A DNA stretch of 64,000 bases from JAGSOU01 sp049974865 (GCA_049974865.1 JBNGCX010000012.1:1-64000), one strand, 5' to 3'. Positions 23,303 through 34,654 are shown, counted from the first letter of the stretch. Notes: a model not told the origin generated them from the letters alone. A program made the numbers and translations.

Positions 23303-23904
23303 CTGTCGCGGATATCGCATTTTACGCCTTCGCCATCGTGGTGGTGACCGCCGGCCTTTTCGTGGTCGTCTCGCGCAACCCGGTGCATTCGGTTCTGTGG
23401 CTGATCCTGGCCTTCCTGTCCTCGGCGGGGATGTTCGTGCTGCTGGGGGCCGAGTTCGTGGCGATGCTCTTGGTCATCGTCTACGTGGGCGCGGTCGCGG
23501 TGCTGTTCCTGTTCGTGGTGATGATGCTCGACGTCGATTTCGCCGCGCTCAAGGCCGAGATGGCGAAATACATCCCGCTCGCCGGCCTGATCGGGGTGAT
23601 CCTGCTGCTGGAGCTGGGCATGGTCTTCGGCGCCTGGGCCACGGCCGACGGGGTCGAGATGCTGGCACGCCCCGAGGCGGGCGAGGTGCACAACACCCGC
23701 GCGCTCGGCCTGCTGATCTACGACGATTACATCTACCTGTTCCAGGCGGCGGGGCTGATCCTGCTGGTCGCCATGATCGGCGCCATCGTGCTGACCCTGC
23801 GCCACCGCCCGAACGTCAAGCGCCAGGACGTGCTGGCGCAGATGTACCGCGATCCGGCCAAGGCGATGGAGCTGAAGGACGTGAAACCGGGGCAGGGGCT
23901 GTGA
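23299..23904 (+). CDS. nuoJ: NADH-quinone oxidoreductase subunit J
   Basis: This 201-residue membrane subunit (ND6 homologue) has five hydrophobic helices. The third contains the conserved LLVIVYVGAVAVLFLFVVMML with the pi-bulge tyrosine region that couples quinone reduction to proton pumping in structures. The start overlaps the CMD-like gene (ATGA). Its stop overlaps the GTG of the next lipoprotein gene. Confidence 0.96.
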   Translation: MTVADIAFYAFAIVVVTAGLFVVVSRNPVHSVLWLILAFLSSAGMFVLLGAEFVAMLLVIVYVGAVAVLFLFVVMMLDVDFAALKAEMAKYIPLAGLIGVILLLELGMVFGAWATADGVEMLARPEAGEVHNTRALGLLIYDDYIYLFQAAGLILLVAMIGAIVLTLRHRPNVKRQDVLAQMYRDPAKAMELKDVKPGQGL

Positions 23905-24383
23905 ACGCGATCACCCGCATATTGACGGCCGGGGCCGTGCTGCCGCTGGCGGCCTGCGCGCAGGTGGCCGGGCCGGAGGCCTGCGTGGGCGCGGTGGGCG
24001 TGCATGGCACGCTGTCCGAGCCCTCCGACCTCGGCGGCGGCGTCGTGGGCCAGCGCGCCGTGGAGGCCGGGCCGATCACGGTGTCCGAGGTTCTGCGCTA
24101 CACCGAATGCGCCAGCGGCGAGACCCTGATCGTCGGGGTCAGCGAAAGGCCGCTGGAGCCGGGGTTCGAGGGCTTCGACGCGCGCGCCGATGCGGCGGCC
24201 TTCCAAGAGAGGGTCGCGGCGCTGCCGCGTCCGGTCAGCCTGGAACAACTGGGTGCGCTTGCCGCCGAGATGGGGCTGCGCGCCGAAACGAGAACATTCG
24301 AAATCGAAACCTGCGCGTGCCGCCTCCACTACCCCGGGCTCCGGGGCGGGAAGGCGCCGTTCGACATGAACAGCGTGCAGTAA
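23901..24383 (+). CDS. Lipoprotein of unknown function between nuoJ and nuoK
   Basis: This 160-residue protein starts at GTG 23901, overlapping the nuoJ stop. A lipoprotein signal ends in LAAC, so C19 is the predicted lipidated residue. The mature domain has cysteines in GPEACVGAV and RYTECASGE and in ETCACRL, enough for two disulfides. No family is recognised. nuoJ and nuoK are normally adjacent or overlapping, so this is a true insertion into the membrane-arm gene order. The C-terminal tail (HYPGLRGGKAPFDM) is basic and probably disordered. Confidence 0.7.
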   Translation: MNAITRILTAGAVLPLAACAQVAGPEACVGAVGVHGTLSEPSDLGGGVVGQRAVEAGPITVSEVLRYTECASGETLIVGVSERPLEPGFEGFDARADAAAFQERVAALPRPVSLEQLGALAAEMGLRAETRTFEIETCACRLHYPGLRGGKAPFDMNSVQ

Positions 24384-24399
24384 CGACGAGGGGCAATTG

Positions 24400-24705
24400 A
24401 TGATTGGACTGGAACACTACCTGACGGTGGCCGCCGCGCTGTTCGTCATCGGGATCTTCGGCATCTTCCTCAACCGGAAGAACGTCATCATCATCCTGAT
24501 GTCGATCGAGTTGATGCTGCTTTCGGTGAACATCAACCTCGTCGCCTTCTCGGCCTATCTGGGCGATCTGACGGGGCAGGTCTTTACCCTCTTCGTGCTG
24601 ACGGTCGCCGCCGCCGAGGCCGCGATCGGCCTGGCGATCCTGGTCTGCTTCTTCCGCAACCGCGGCACTATCGCGGTCGAAGACGTCAACGTGATGAAGG
24701 GGTAA
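24400..24705 (+). CDS. nuoK: NADH-quinone oxidoreductase subunit K
   Basis: This 101-residue membrane subunit (ND4L homologue) has three helices, with the conserved glutamates in MSIELMLLSVNINLV and in the AAAEAAIGLAI helix that carry protons. It begins MIGLEHYL at ATG 24400; a TTG one codon earlier is less likely. GACGAGGGGC is the ribosome site. nuoL follows after 6 bp. Confidence 0.97.
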   Translation: MIGLEHYLTVAAALFVIGIFGIFLNRKNVIIILMSIELMLLSVNINLVAFSAYLGDLTGQVFTLFVLTVAAAEAAIGLAILVCFFRNRGTIAVEDVNVMKG

Positions 24706-24711
24706 GGGTCC

Positions 24712-26825
24712 ATGACGAGCATCATTCTCTTCGCCCCGCTGGTGGGCGCCATCATCTGCGGCTTCGGCTGGAAGATCATCGGCGAGAAGGCCGCCACCTG
24801 GGTGGCCACCGGCCTGCTGTTCCTGGCCGCCGCGCTGAGCTGGATCGTGTTCCTGGGCCATGACGGCCAGACGGTGCAGATCCCGATCCTGCGTTTCATC
24901 GAAAGCGGCACGCTGTCGGTGGACTGGGCCATTCGCCTCGACCGGCTGACCGCGATCATGCTGATCGTGGTGACCACGGTGTCCTCGCTCGTGCATCTCT
25001 ACAGCTTCGGCTACATGGCGCATGACCCGCAATGGAAAGAGGGCGAGAGTTACAAGCCGCGCTTCTTCGCCTACCTGTCCTTCTTCACCTTCGCCATGCT
25101 GGCGCTGGTGACCGCCGACAACCTGGTGCAGATGTTCTTCGGCTGGGAGGGCGTCGGCGTCGCCTCCTACCTGCTGATCGGATTCTACTGGAAGAAACCC
25201 AGCGCCAACGCCGCGGCGATGAAGGCCTTCATCGTCAACCGCGTGGGCGATTTCGGCTTCGCGCTGGGGATCATGGCGCTGTTCTTCCTGACCGACAGCA
25301 TCCTGTTCGACGACGTCTTCGCCGCCGCGCCCGCGCTGGCCGAGACGCAGATCACCTTCCTCTGGACGGACTGGAACGCGGCCAACCTGATCGGCTTCCT
25401 GCTGTTCATCGGCGCGATGGGCAAATCGGCGCAGCTGATCCTGCACACCTGGCTGCCCGACGCGATGGAGGGCCCGACCCCGGTCTCGGCCCTGATCCAC
25501 GCCGCCACCATGGTGACCGCCGGCGTGTTCCTGGTCTGCCGCATGTCGCCGCTTTACGAATACGCGCCCGAGGCCGCGGGCTTCATCGTCTTCCTCGGCG
25601 CCTCGACCGCGTTCTTCGCCGCGACCGTGGGCCTGGTGCAGAACGACATCAAGCGCGTGATCGCCTATTCGACCTGTTCGCAGCTCGGCTACATGTTCGT
25701 GGCCGCGGGCGTGGGCGTCTACTCGGCCGCGATGTTCCACCTGCTGACGCATGCCTTCTTCAAGGCGATGCTGTTTCTCGGCGCCGGCTCGGTCATCCAC
25801 GCGATGCATCACGAGCAGGACATGCGCAATTACGGCGGGCTGCGGGCCAAGATCCCCTATACCTTCTGGGCGATGATGGTGGGCACGCTGGCCATCACCG
25901 GGGTGGGGATCCCGCTGACCTCGATCGGCTTTGCCGGCTTCCTGTCCAAGGATGCCATCATCGAGAGCGCCTTCGCCGGCGGCACCGGCTATTCCTTCTG
26001 GCTGCTGGTCATCGCGGCGGGCTTCACCAGCTTCTACAGCTGGCGGCTGATCTTCCTGACCTTCTTCGGCAAGCCACGCGGCGACAAGCACACCCATGAC
26101 CACGCGCATGAAAGCCCGATGGTCATGCTGATCCCGCTGGGCGTGCTGGGCCTGGGCGCGGTGTTCTCGGGGATGGTCTGGTATGGCAGCTTCTTCGGCG
26201 ACCATCACAAGGTGAACGCCTTCTTCGGCATCCCGGCGCATGAGGTTGCCGCCGAGGCGGGCCACGGCGAGGCCGGGGCCGATGCCGGGCACGGCGAAGA
26301 GGCCGCACCGGCCGCCGAGGGCCATGGCGAGGCCGCCCCGGCCGACGCCGGCCACGCGGCGGTCGCCATGGCGCCCGAGGGGGCGATCTTCATGGGGCCC
26401 GAGAACACCGTGATCGACGACGCGCACCACGCGCCGACCTGGGTCAAGGTCTCGCCCTTCATCGCGATGCTGATCGGGCTGGGCATGGCCTACCTGTTCT
26501 ACATCGTGAACCCGGCCCTGCCGAAGCGGCTGGCCGAGAACCAGCCGATCCTCTACCGCTTCCTTCTGAACAAGTGGTATTTCGACGAGATCTACGACGC
26601 GATCTTCGTCAACCCGGCCAAGCGGCTCGGCGCCTTCCTGTGGAAGCGCGGCGACGGCAACGTGATCGACGGCTCGATCAACGGCGTGGCCATGGGGATC
26701 ATCCCCTTCTTCACCCGCCTCGCGGGGCGCGCCCAGTCGGGCTACCTGTTCCACTATGCCTTCGCGATGGTGCTGGGCATCGTGGTTCTCGTGACATGGA
26801 TGACGATCAGCGGAGGAGCTGAATA

Positions 26826-26826
<1 letters not shown>
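24712..26826 (+). CDS. nuoL: NADH-quinone oxidoreductase subunit L with His/Ala-rich insert
   Basis: This 704-residue antiporter-like subunit (ND5) has the pumping motif region GWEGVGVASYLLIGFYW and the lysine helix KSAQLILHTWLPDAMEGPTPVSALIHAATMV (read in parts). The long C-terminal lateral helix comes last. It is longer than usual because of a low-complexity insert at about residues 505-563, rich in His, Glu, Gly and Ala (for example EAGHGEAGADAGHGEE), placed in a loop just before the last part. The insert looks like a potential metal-binding, disordered linker. Stop and nuoM start overlap by one base (TAATG). Confidence 0.96.
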
Positions 26827-28367
<1,541 letters not shown>

Positions 28368-28379
28368 GAGGGGAGAGCG

Positions 28380-29822
28380 ATGATCTCTGCCGATATCTCT
28401 ACCGTCCTGCCCGAGATCGTCCTGGCGGTCTATGCCATGCTGGCGCTGATCTTCGCGGTCTATACCGGCAAGGACAGGACCGCGGGCCTGCTGGTCTGGG
28501 TGAGCGCCGGTGTGCTGCTGGTCACGGGCGCCTGGATCGGGTTCTCGGGGGCGGGGACCGAGACCGCCTTCAACGGCGCCTTCATCAATGACGGCTTTGC
28601 CCGCTTTGCCAAGGTGGTGGTGCTGGTCTCGGCCGCGGCCGTGCTGGTCATGGGGCAGGAATACATGGCCCGGCGCGACCTGCTGCGGTTCGAATACCCT
28701 GTGCTGGTGGTGCTGTCGGTCGTGGGCATGATGATGATGGTCTCGGCCGGCGACCTGATGTCCCTCTACATGGGCCTGGAGTTGCAGTCGCTTGCGCTCT
28801 ACGTCGTGGCATCTCTGCGCCGCGACAGCGTGAAATCGACCGAGGCGGGCCTGAAGTATTTCGTCCTCGGCGCCCTGTCCTCGGGCATGCTGCTCTACGG
28901 CGCGTCGCTGACCTACGGCTATGCCGGCACCACGCTGTTCTCGGGTATCATCGGGGCCGCGGGCGAGGGCGGGCTGTCGCTGGGCCTGCTGTTCGGCCTG
29001 GTGTTCATGATCACGGGCCTGGCGTTCAAGGTCTCGGCCGTGCCGTTCCACATGTGGACGCCGGATGTCTACGAAGGCTCGCCCACGCCGGTCACCGCCT
29101 TCTTCGCCACCGCGCCCAAGATGGCGGCGATGGGGCTGTTCGCCCGCGTCATGCACGACGCCTTCGGCGGGGCCACGCAGGATTGGGGGCAGGTGATCGC
29201 GCTGCTGGCGGTGCTGTCGATGTTCCTGGGCGCCGTGGCCGCGATCGGCCAACGCAACATCAAGCGCCTGATGGCCTATTCCTCGATCACCCACATGGGC
29301 TTTGCCCTGATGGCGCTGGCCGCGGGCACCGCGGGCGGCGTGCAGGCGATGCTGATCTACATGGCGATCTACGTCACCATGAACGTGGGCACCTTCGCCT
29401 TCATCCTGTCGATGGAGAAGGACGGCCAGCCGGTCACCGATATCGGCGCGCTGAACATGTATTCCAAGACCGAGCCGCTGAAGGCGCTGGCCGTGCTGGT
29501 TCTGATGTTCAGCCTGGCGGGCGTGCCGCCGCTGGTGGGCTTCTTCGGCAAGTTCTACGCGCTGAAGGCGGCCGTGGACGCCGAAATGGCATGGCTGGCC
29601 GTCGCCGGCGTCGTGGCCTCGGTGATCAGCGCCTTCTACTACCTGCGGATCGTCTTCTACATGTATTTCGGCGAAGACCGCGAGGGCGCGCTCGACGGCA
29701 CGATGAGCCCGGTCCTGTGGGGCCTGCTCATGGCCTCGGCCGCGATCATGCTGGTGGGCGTGATCAACCTCTTCGGGGTCGAAGGGCTGGCCGCCGCCGC
29801 GGCCGAGACCCTTGTCAACTGA
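28380..29822 (+). CDS. nuoN: NADH-quinone oxidoreductase subunit N
   Basis: This 480-residue antiporter-like subunit (ND2) carries FKVSAVPFHMWTPDVYEGSPTP with the conserved lysine and histidine, and NIKRLMAYSSITHMGFAL. It closes the complex I set, so all fourteen structural genes A-N lie in one direction in the standard order. The end overlaps the proposed TTG start of birA by 11 bp, a common nuoN-birA arrangement in alphaproteobacteria. Confidence 0.97.
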   Translation: MISADISTVLPEIVLAVYAMLALIFAVYTGKDRTAGLLVWVSAGVLLVTGAWIGFSGAGTETAFNGAFINDGFARFAKVVVLVSAAAVLVMGQEYMARRDLLRFEYPVLVVLSVVGMMMMVSAGDLMSLYMGLELQSLALYVVASLRRDSVKSTEAGLKYFVLGALSSGMLLYGASLTYGYAGTTLFSGIIGAAGEGGLSLGLLFGLVFMITGLAFKVSAVPFHMWTPDVYEGSPTPVTAFFATAPKMAAMGLFARVMHDAFGGATQDWGQVIALLAVLSMFLGAVAAIGQRNIKRLMAYSSITHMGFALMALAAGTAGGVQAMLIYMAIYVTMNVGTFAFILSMEKDGQPVTDIGALNMYSKTEPLKALAVLVLMFSLAGVPPLVGFFGKFYALKAAVDAEMAWLAVAGVVASVISAFYYLRIVFYMYFGEDREGALDGTMSPVLWGLLMASAAIMLVGVINLFGVEGLAAAAAETLVN

Positions 29823-30573
29823 CCCCTGGCCGGGCGGCTACGCCCGGCTGCACCTGGCCGAGGTCGACAGCACGCAAGGAGAGGCGGCGCGCCGCCTGGC
29901 CGAGCTGCCCGGCCCGACCTGGATCACCACCGACCGCCAGACCGCCGGCAAGGGCCGGCGCGGCCGCGCCTGGACCAGCCCGCCGGGCAATTTCGCCGCC
30001 ACGCTGCTGCTGCGCCCGGCCGAGCCGCCGGCGCTGGCCGCGCTGCGCAGCTTCGTCGCGTCGCTGGCGCTGTTCGACGCCTTCGTCGCGGCCACCGGCC
30101 GGACCGAGCCCTTCGCGTTGAAATGGCCCAACGACGTGCTGCTGAACGGCGGCAAGGTGGCCGGCATCCTGCTGGAAAGCCTCGGGCAGGGGCAGGGGCA
30201 GGGGATCAGCCACCTGGCCATCGGCATCGGCGTGAACCTGACGGCCGCCCCCCCGCGCGAGGCGGTCGAGGCGCAGGCGCTGCCGCCCGTCAGCCTGCTG
30301 TCCGAGACCGGCGCGCAGGTCACGCCCGACGAATTCCTCGGGCTGCTGGCGCCCGCCTATGCCCGCTACGAGACGCAGCTCACCACCTACGGGTTCGGTC
30401 CCATCCGCGAGGCCTGGCTGGCCCGCGCGGCCCGGCTGGGCGAGGTGATCACCGCCCGCACCGCCGCCGAAGAGATCACCGGAACCTTCGAAACGGTGGA
30501 CGCGGGTGGCAACCTCGTTCTATCTACGGCCAAATCCCGCCGGGCCATCGCCGCGGCGGAAGTGTTCTTCTGA
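29812..30573 (+). CDS. birA: Biotin--[acetyl-CoA-carboxylase] ligase
   Basis: This 253-residue enzyme activates biotin with ATP and attaches it to a lysine of carboxylase proteins. The biotinyl-AMP loop is GKGRRGRAWTSPPGN, and the catalytic lysine lies in KWPNDVLLNGGKVAGILLE. There is no N-terminal helix-turn-helix, so it is the monofunctional type and not a repressor. The TTG at 29812 is the only early start in frame with the full fold; it overlaps nuoN. A short GQGQGQG run (three CAGGGG hexamers, 30187-30204) sits in a surface loop. MccA in this window is a predicted substrate. Confidence 0.93.
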   Translation: MSTDPWPGGYARLHLAEVDSTQGEAARRLAELPGPTWITTDRQTAGKGRRGRAWTSPPGNFAATLLLRPAEPPALAALRSFVASLALFDAFVAATGRTEPFALKWPNDVLLNGGKVAGILLESLGQGQGQGISHLAIGIGVNLTAAPPREAVEAQALPPVSLLSETGAQVTPDEFLGLLAPAYARYETQLTTYGFGPIREAWLARAARLGEVITARTAAEEITGTFETVDAGGNLVLSTAKSRRAIAAAEVFF

Positions 30574-30588
30574 CCGAAGGAGCGGGCC

Positions 30589-31368
30589 ATGCTTCTGGCC
30601 ATCGATTGCGGCAACACCAACACCGTCTTCTCGATCTGGGACGGCGAGCATTTCCTGTGCACCCTGCGCACCTCGACCGAGCATCAACGCACCGCGGACC
30701 AGTATTTCGTCTGGTTCTCGACCCTGCTGGCGCATCACCGGATCGAGGCCAATATCGACGCGGTGATCATCTCGTCCACCGTGCCGCGGGTGGTGTTCAA
30801 CCTGCGGGTCTTCTCGGACCGCTATTTCAACTGCCGCCCGCTGGTGGTGGGCAAGCCCGAGTGCCTGCTGCCGCACGCGCCGCGGGTGGATCAGGGCACC
30901 CAGGTGGGACCCGACCGGCTGGTCAATACCGCGGCCGCCTTCGACCGTCACGGTGGCGACCTGATCGTGGTCGATTTCGGCACCGCGACCACCTTCGACG
31001 TGGTGGCCGAGGATGGCGCCTATGTCGGCGGGGTGATCGCGCCAGGCGTCAACCTCAGCCTCGAGGCGCTGCACCAGGCCGCCGCGGCCCTGCCGCATGT
31101 GGACGTGACCAAACCGGCCAAGGTGATCGGCACCAACACCGTGGCCTGCATGCAGTCGGGCGTGTTCTGGGGCTATGTCGGGCTGGTGCGGGGCGTCTGC
31201 GACCAGATTCGCGCCGAATACGAGCGCCCGATGAAGATTATCGGCACCGGGGGGCTTGCGCCGCTCTTCGCGCAGGGCGATGTGCTGTTCGACACGATCG
31301 AAGACGATCTCACCATGCACGGCCTGACCGTGATCCACGCGTACAACAAGACCCACGGGGCGATATGA
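30589..31368 (+). CDS. coaX: Type III pantothenate kinase
   Basis: This 259-residue enzyme phosphorylates pantothenate in the first step of CoA synthesis. The ASKHA-fold motifs are LLAIDCGNTNTVF at the N-terminus, GPDRLVNTAAA, DFGTATTFDVV and the C-terminal IGTGGLAPLFA. Type III enzymes are not inhibited by CoA and need a monovalent cation. GAAGGAGCGGGCC precedes the ATG. It overlaps rnj by ATGA; the birA-coaX-rnj order is familiar from related genomes. Confidence 0.96.
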   Translation: MLLAIDCGNTNTVFSIWDGEHFLCTLRTSTEHQRTADQYFVWFSTLLAHHRIEANIDAVIISSTVPRVVFNLRVFSDRYFNCRPLVVGKPECLLPHAPRVDQGTQVGPDRLVNTAAAFDRHGGDLIVVDFGTATTFDVVAEDGAYVGGVIAPGVNLSLEALHQAAAALPHVDVTKPAKVIGTNTVACMQSGVFWGYVGLVRGVCDQIRAEYERPMKIIGTGGLAPLFAQGDVLFDTIEDDLTMHGLTVIHAYNKTHGAI

Positions 31369-33035
31369 GCAAGAAGAACCGTCTGATTTACCTTCCGCTC
31401 GGCGGTGCCGGCGAGATCGGGATGAACGCCTATGTCTACGGCTACGGGCCGGAGGACGATGAGCGTTACATCCTGGTCGATCTCGGCGTCACCTTCCCCG
31501 ACATGGACAGCACGCCGGGCGTCGACCTGATCTTTGCCGACATCCAGTGGATCGAGGAGCGCGCCGACCGGCTGGAGGCGATCTTTATCACCCACGCGCA
31601 CGAGGATCACGTCGGCGCGCTGGGGCATCTGTGGAACCGGCTCAAGGCGCCGGTCTATACCCGCGCCTTCACCGGCAACATCGCCATGCGCAAGCTGGAA
31701 GAGCAGGGCGCGGACCCCCACACCGTGAAGGTGGTGCTGCCCTTCCCCGAGGTGGTCGAGGCGGGGCCGTTCAAGGTCTCTTTCGTGCCGGTTTCGCATT
31801 CCATCCCCGAAAGTTCGGCACTGGTGATCGACACGCCGAAGGGGCGGATCGTGCATACCGGCGATTTCAAGCTGGATGAAAGCCCGGTGGTGGGCGAGGC
31901 GTTCGATCCCGCGCTGTGGCAGCAGATCGGCGAAGAGGGCGTCAAGGTGCTGGTCTGCGACTCGACCAACGTCTTCTCGCCCAACCCGGGTCGGTCCGAG
32001 GCCACGGTGGGCCCGGCCATCCATCAGCTGGTGGAGCGGTCCAAGGGCATGATGGTGGCCACCACCTTCGCCTCCAACATCGCGCGGGTGAGGACGCTGG
32101 CCGAGGCCGGGCACCGCGCCGGCCGGTCCATCGTTCTGCTGGGCCGCGCCATGCGCCGGATGATCGAGGCGGGCGTCGAAAGCGGCGTGCTGCACGACTT
32201 CCCCAAGACCGTCAGCCCCGAGGACGCCAAGGACATCCCCCGCGAGAACCTGATGCTGATCGTCACCGGCAGCCAGGGCGAGCGCCGGGCGGCCTCGGCG
32301 CAGCTGGCGCGGGGCAAATACATGGGGCTGCAGATGAAGGAGGGGGATACCTTCCTGTTCTCGTCCAAGACCATCCCGGGCAACGAGCGCGGCGTGCTGC
32401 GCATCGTCAACGCGTTTTCCGAGATGGGCGTCGACGTGGTCGACGACGCGGCGGACCTTTACCACGTCTCGGGCCATGCCAACCGGCCCGACCTGAAGCG
32501 CATGCACGAGATCCTGCACCCGCAGATGGTGCTGCCCATGCATGGCGAGCACCGCCACCTGCGCGCCCATGTGGCGCTGGCGGCCGAGAACGACATCCCG
32601 GGCCTGATTGCGGCCAACGGCACCATGGTGGACCTCACCGGCGGCGTGCCCAAGGTGGCCGAGTATATCGAGACCGGCCGCACCTACCTGGACGGCGCGG
32701 TGCAGATCGGCGCGCTGGACGGCGTCGTGCGCGACCGCATCCGGCTGGCGCTGAACGGGCTGGTGGTGATCACCCAGATCATCGACGAGGACGGCGAGCC
32801 GCTGGGCGAGCCCTGGGCCGAGCTGATGGGCCTTCCGGAAACCGGCCGCTCGAAGGCGCCGCTGGCCGATGTTCTGGAAGAGGACCTGACGCAGTTCGTC
32901 AACCGCGCCGACGCCAAGACCCTGCGCGACGACGACACGCTGTCGGACGCCCTGCGCCGCGTGGCGCGCAAGACCGCGCAGGAAGAGATCGGCAAGAAGC
33001 CCGAGGTCATCGTGGTGATCAGCCGTCTGAGCTGA
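31365..33035 (+). CDS. rnj: Ribonuclease J
   Basis: This 556-residue metallo-beta-lactamase/beta-CASP nuclease matures and degrades RNA with endo- and 5'-exonuclease activity. The metal motif is THAHEDHVGAL (around residues 72-82), with HSIPESSA and TGDFKLD as further motifs. The beta-CASP part contains SGHANRPDLK and PMHGEHRHL. A C-terminal domain for dimer formation follows. The start at 31365 overlaps coaX; a much longer open frame to 30123 is in the wrong register for the upstream genes. It ends at a strong shared hairpin. Confidence 0.96.
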   Translation: MSKKNRLIYLPLGGAGEIGMNAYVYGYGPEDDERYILVDLGVTFPDMDSTPGVDLIFADIQWIEERADRLEAIFITHAHEDHVGALGHLWNRLKAPVYTRAFTGNIAMRKLEEQGADPHTVKVVLPFPEVVEAGPFKVSFVPVSHSIPESSALVIDTPKGRIVHTGDFKLDESPVVGEAFDPALWQQIGEEGVKVLVCDSTNVFSPNPGRSEATVGPAIHQLVERSKGMMVATTFASNIARVRTLAEAGHRAGRSIVLLGRAMRRMIEAGVESGVLHDFPKTVSPEDAKDIPRENLMLIVTGSQGERRAASAQLARGKYMGLQMKEGDTFLFSSKTIPGNERGVLRIVNAFSEMGVDVVDDAADLYHVSGHANRPDLKRMHEILHPQMVLPMHGEHRHLRAHVALAAENDIPGLIAANGTMVDLTGGVPKVAEYIETGRTYLDGAVQIGALDGVVRDRIRLALNGLVVITQIIDEDGEPLGEPWAELMGLPETGRSKAPLADVLEEDLTQFVNRADAKTLRDDDTLSDALRRVARKTAQEEIGKKPEVIVVISRLS

Positions 33036-33077
33036 GACGGAAAGCCCGGCGTTTTTCGTTCCCCGGCGCCGAATTCA

Positions 33078-33115
33078 GAAACGCCCCCGAAGTGATTTCA
33101 CTTCGGGGGCGTTTC
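33078..33115. terminator. 18-bp perfect hairpin between rnj and DEAD-box helicase
   Basis: GAAACGCCCCCGAAGTGA pairs completely with TCACTTCGGGGGCGTTTC around a TT centre. It lies between convergent rnj (ending 33035) and the helicase (ending 33149). The symmetric run of A before and T after the GC core fits a bidirectional intrinsic terminator. Confidence 0.88.
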
Positions 33116-33148
33116 CGTATCGAACTCGGGCGACTGAGCGTCAGAGCC

Positions 33149-34516
33149 TCAGCTGGCCTCTTTCTGCTTTTCCTTGGCCGGCTTGAAGGAGCGCAGCAGG
33201 AAGGCGGGCACGTGATCGCCCATGCCGACCACGGGCTCGTCCTTGCGCCTGTCGCCCTTGCCGCGGGCCGGTTTCGCGCGGCCCTTGGCCTCGGCCTTGC
33301 GCGGCGCGGGTTCGGCCTTTTGCTCGGGCTTTTCTTCCGCCTTGCGCTTCGGCTCGGCCGCCTTGCCCTTCAGCGGGTTTTCGAGGCGCGGGATCTCTTT
33401 CTTCACCAGGGACTCGATCGCCTCGAGGTATTTCTCGTCATGCGGCACGCAGATCATCAGCGCCTTGCCGCTGCGTCCGGCGCGGCCGGTGCGGCCGATG
33501 CGGTGCACGTAGTCCTCGGCATGGCTGGGCACGTCGTAGTTGAACACGTGGCTGACCGAGGGCACGTCAAGCCCCCGCGCGGCCACGTCCGAGGCACAGA
33601 GGAAGCGCAGCTTGCCCTCGCGGAAGGCCTCCAGCGTTTTCGTCCGCTGCGACTGGTCGAGGTCGCCGTGAATCGGCGCCGCGTCGTAGCCGTGCTTGCT
33701 GAGCGACTTGGCGACGACATCGACCTCGGTCTTGCGGTTGCAGAAGATGATCGCGTTGGTGAGCGCCTCGCCTTCCTTGTCGATCAGGGCGCGCAGCAAC
33801 TCGCGCTTTTCCTTGGCCTGCCGGTCCTTGCGCGAGGCTTTGAATAGAACCACGCCCTGCTCGATGTTCTCTCCGGTGGTCGCGGCGCGGGCGACCTCGA
33901 TCTTGACCGGGTTGTGCAGGAAGGTGTTGGTGATCCGCTCAATCTCGGGCGCCATGGTGGCCGAGAAGAACAGTGTCTGGCGGGTGAAGGGCGTCAGCTG
34001 GAAGATGCGCTCGATATCCGGGATGAAGCCCATGTCGAGCATCCGGTCGGCCTCGTCCACCACCATGATCTGCACGCCAGTCAGCAGCAGCTTGCCGCGC
34101 TCGAAATGGTCGAGCAGGCGGCCGGGGGTGGCGATCAGCACGTCGACGCCCTTGTCGATCAGCGCGTCCTGTTCCTTGAACGAGACGCCGCCGATCAGCA
34201 GCGCCTTGGTCAGCCGGGTGTTCTTGGCGTAGATGTCGAAGTTCTCGGCCACCTGCGCGGCCAGTTCGCGCGTGGGGGCCAGCACCAGGCTGCGCGGCAT
34301 GCGCGCCCGCGCGCGGCCCTTGGCCAGCATCGTGATCATCGGCAGGGTGAAGCTGGCGGTCTTGCCGGTGCCGGTCTGGGCGATGCCCAGAACGTCGCGC
34401 CCTTCCAGCGCGGGCGGAATGGCGCCGGCCTGGATCGGCGTCGGCGTCTCGTAGCCCGCGTCTTCAACGGCGGAAAGCACTTTGGGGTCCAACCCCAGGT
34501 CGGCGAATTTGGTCAT
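33149..34516 (-). CDS. DEAD-box ATP-dependent RNA helicase
   Basis: This 455-residue helicase has all the motifs: Q motif PTPIQAGAIPPAL, motif I AQTGTGKT, PTRELAAQV, DEAD in VVDEADRML, SAT, and in domain 2 VLIATPGR, ARGLDVPSVSHV and HRIGRTGR. Residues after about 375 form a Lys/Glu/Ala-rich basic tail (KRKAEEKPEQKAEPAPRKAE) typical of RhlE-like cold and ribosome-assembly helicases. The start at 34516 is preceded by GAAGGAC; a frame open to 34555 is not supported. It is convergent with rnj and may act with RNase J in mRNA decay, which is inference. Confidence 0.95.
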   Translation of the reverse strand: MTKFADLGLDPKVLSAVEDAGYETPTPIQAGAIPPALEGRDVLGIAQTGTGKTASFTLPMITMLAKGRARARMPRSLVLAPTRELAAQVAENFDIYAKNTRLTKALLIGGVSFKEQDALIDKGVDVLIATPGRLLDHFERGKLLLTGVQIMVVDEADRMLDMGFIPDIERIFQLTPFTRQTLFFSATMAPEIERITNTFLHNPVKIEVARAATTGENIEQGVVLFKASRKDRQAKEKRELLRALIDKEGEALTNAIIFCNRKTEVDVVAKSLSKHGYDAAPIHGDLDQSQRTKTLEAFREGKLRFLCASDVAARGLDVPSVSHVFNYDVPSHAEDYVHRIGRTGRAGRSGKALMICVPHDEKYLEAIESLVKKEIPRLENPLKGKAAEPKRKAEEKPEQKAEPAPRKAEAKGRAKPARGKGDRRKDEPVVGMGDHVPAFLLRSFKPAKEKQKEAS

Positions 34517-34654
34517 GTAGGTCCTTCGGATTGGCGGCGAGTGGTATGGCCGCATCCCCGCGCGGCCCGACCGACCGAATTGCCGGTCTGCATCTGAATT
34601 TGCTCAATACGCTAAGCGCGGCTTTCGGTCAAGAAAGCTGCCCAAAATGACGGC

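Noticed and set aside
30187..30204. Triple CAGGGG repeat inside birA as a phase-variable tract
   Set aside because: Three in-frame hexamers only change length by two residues and cannot shift the frame; it is a surface-loop curiosity.
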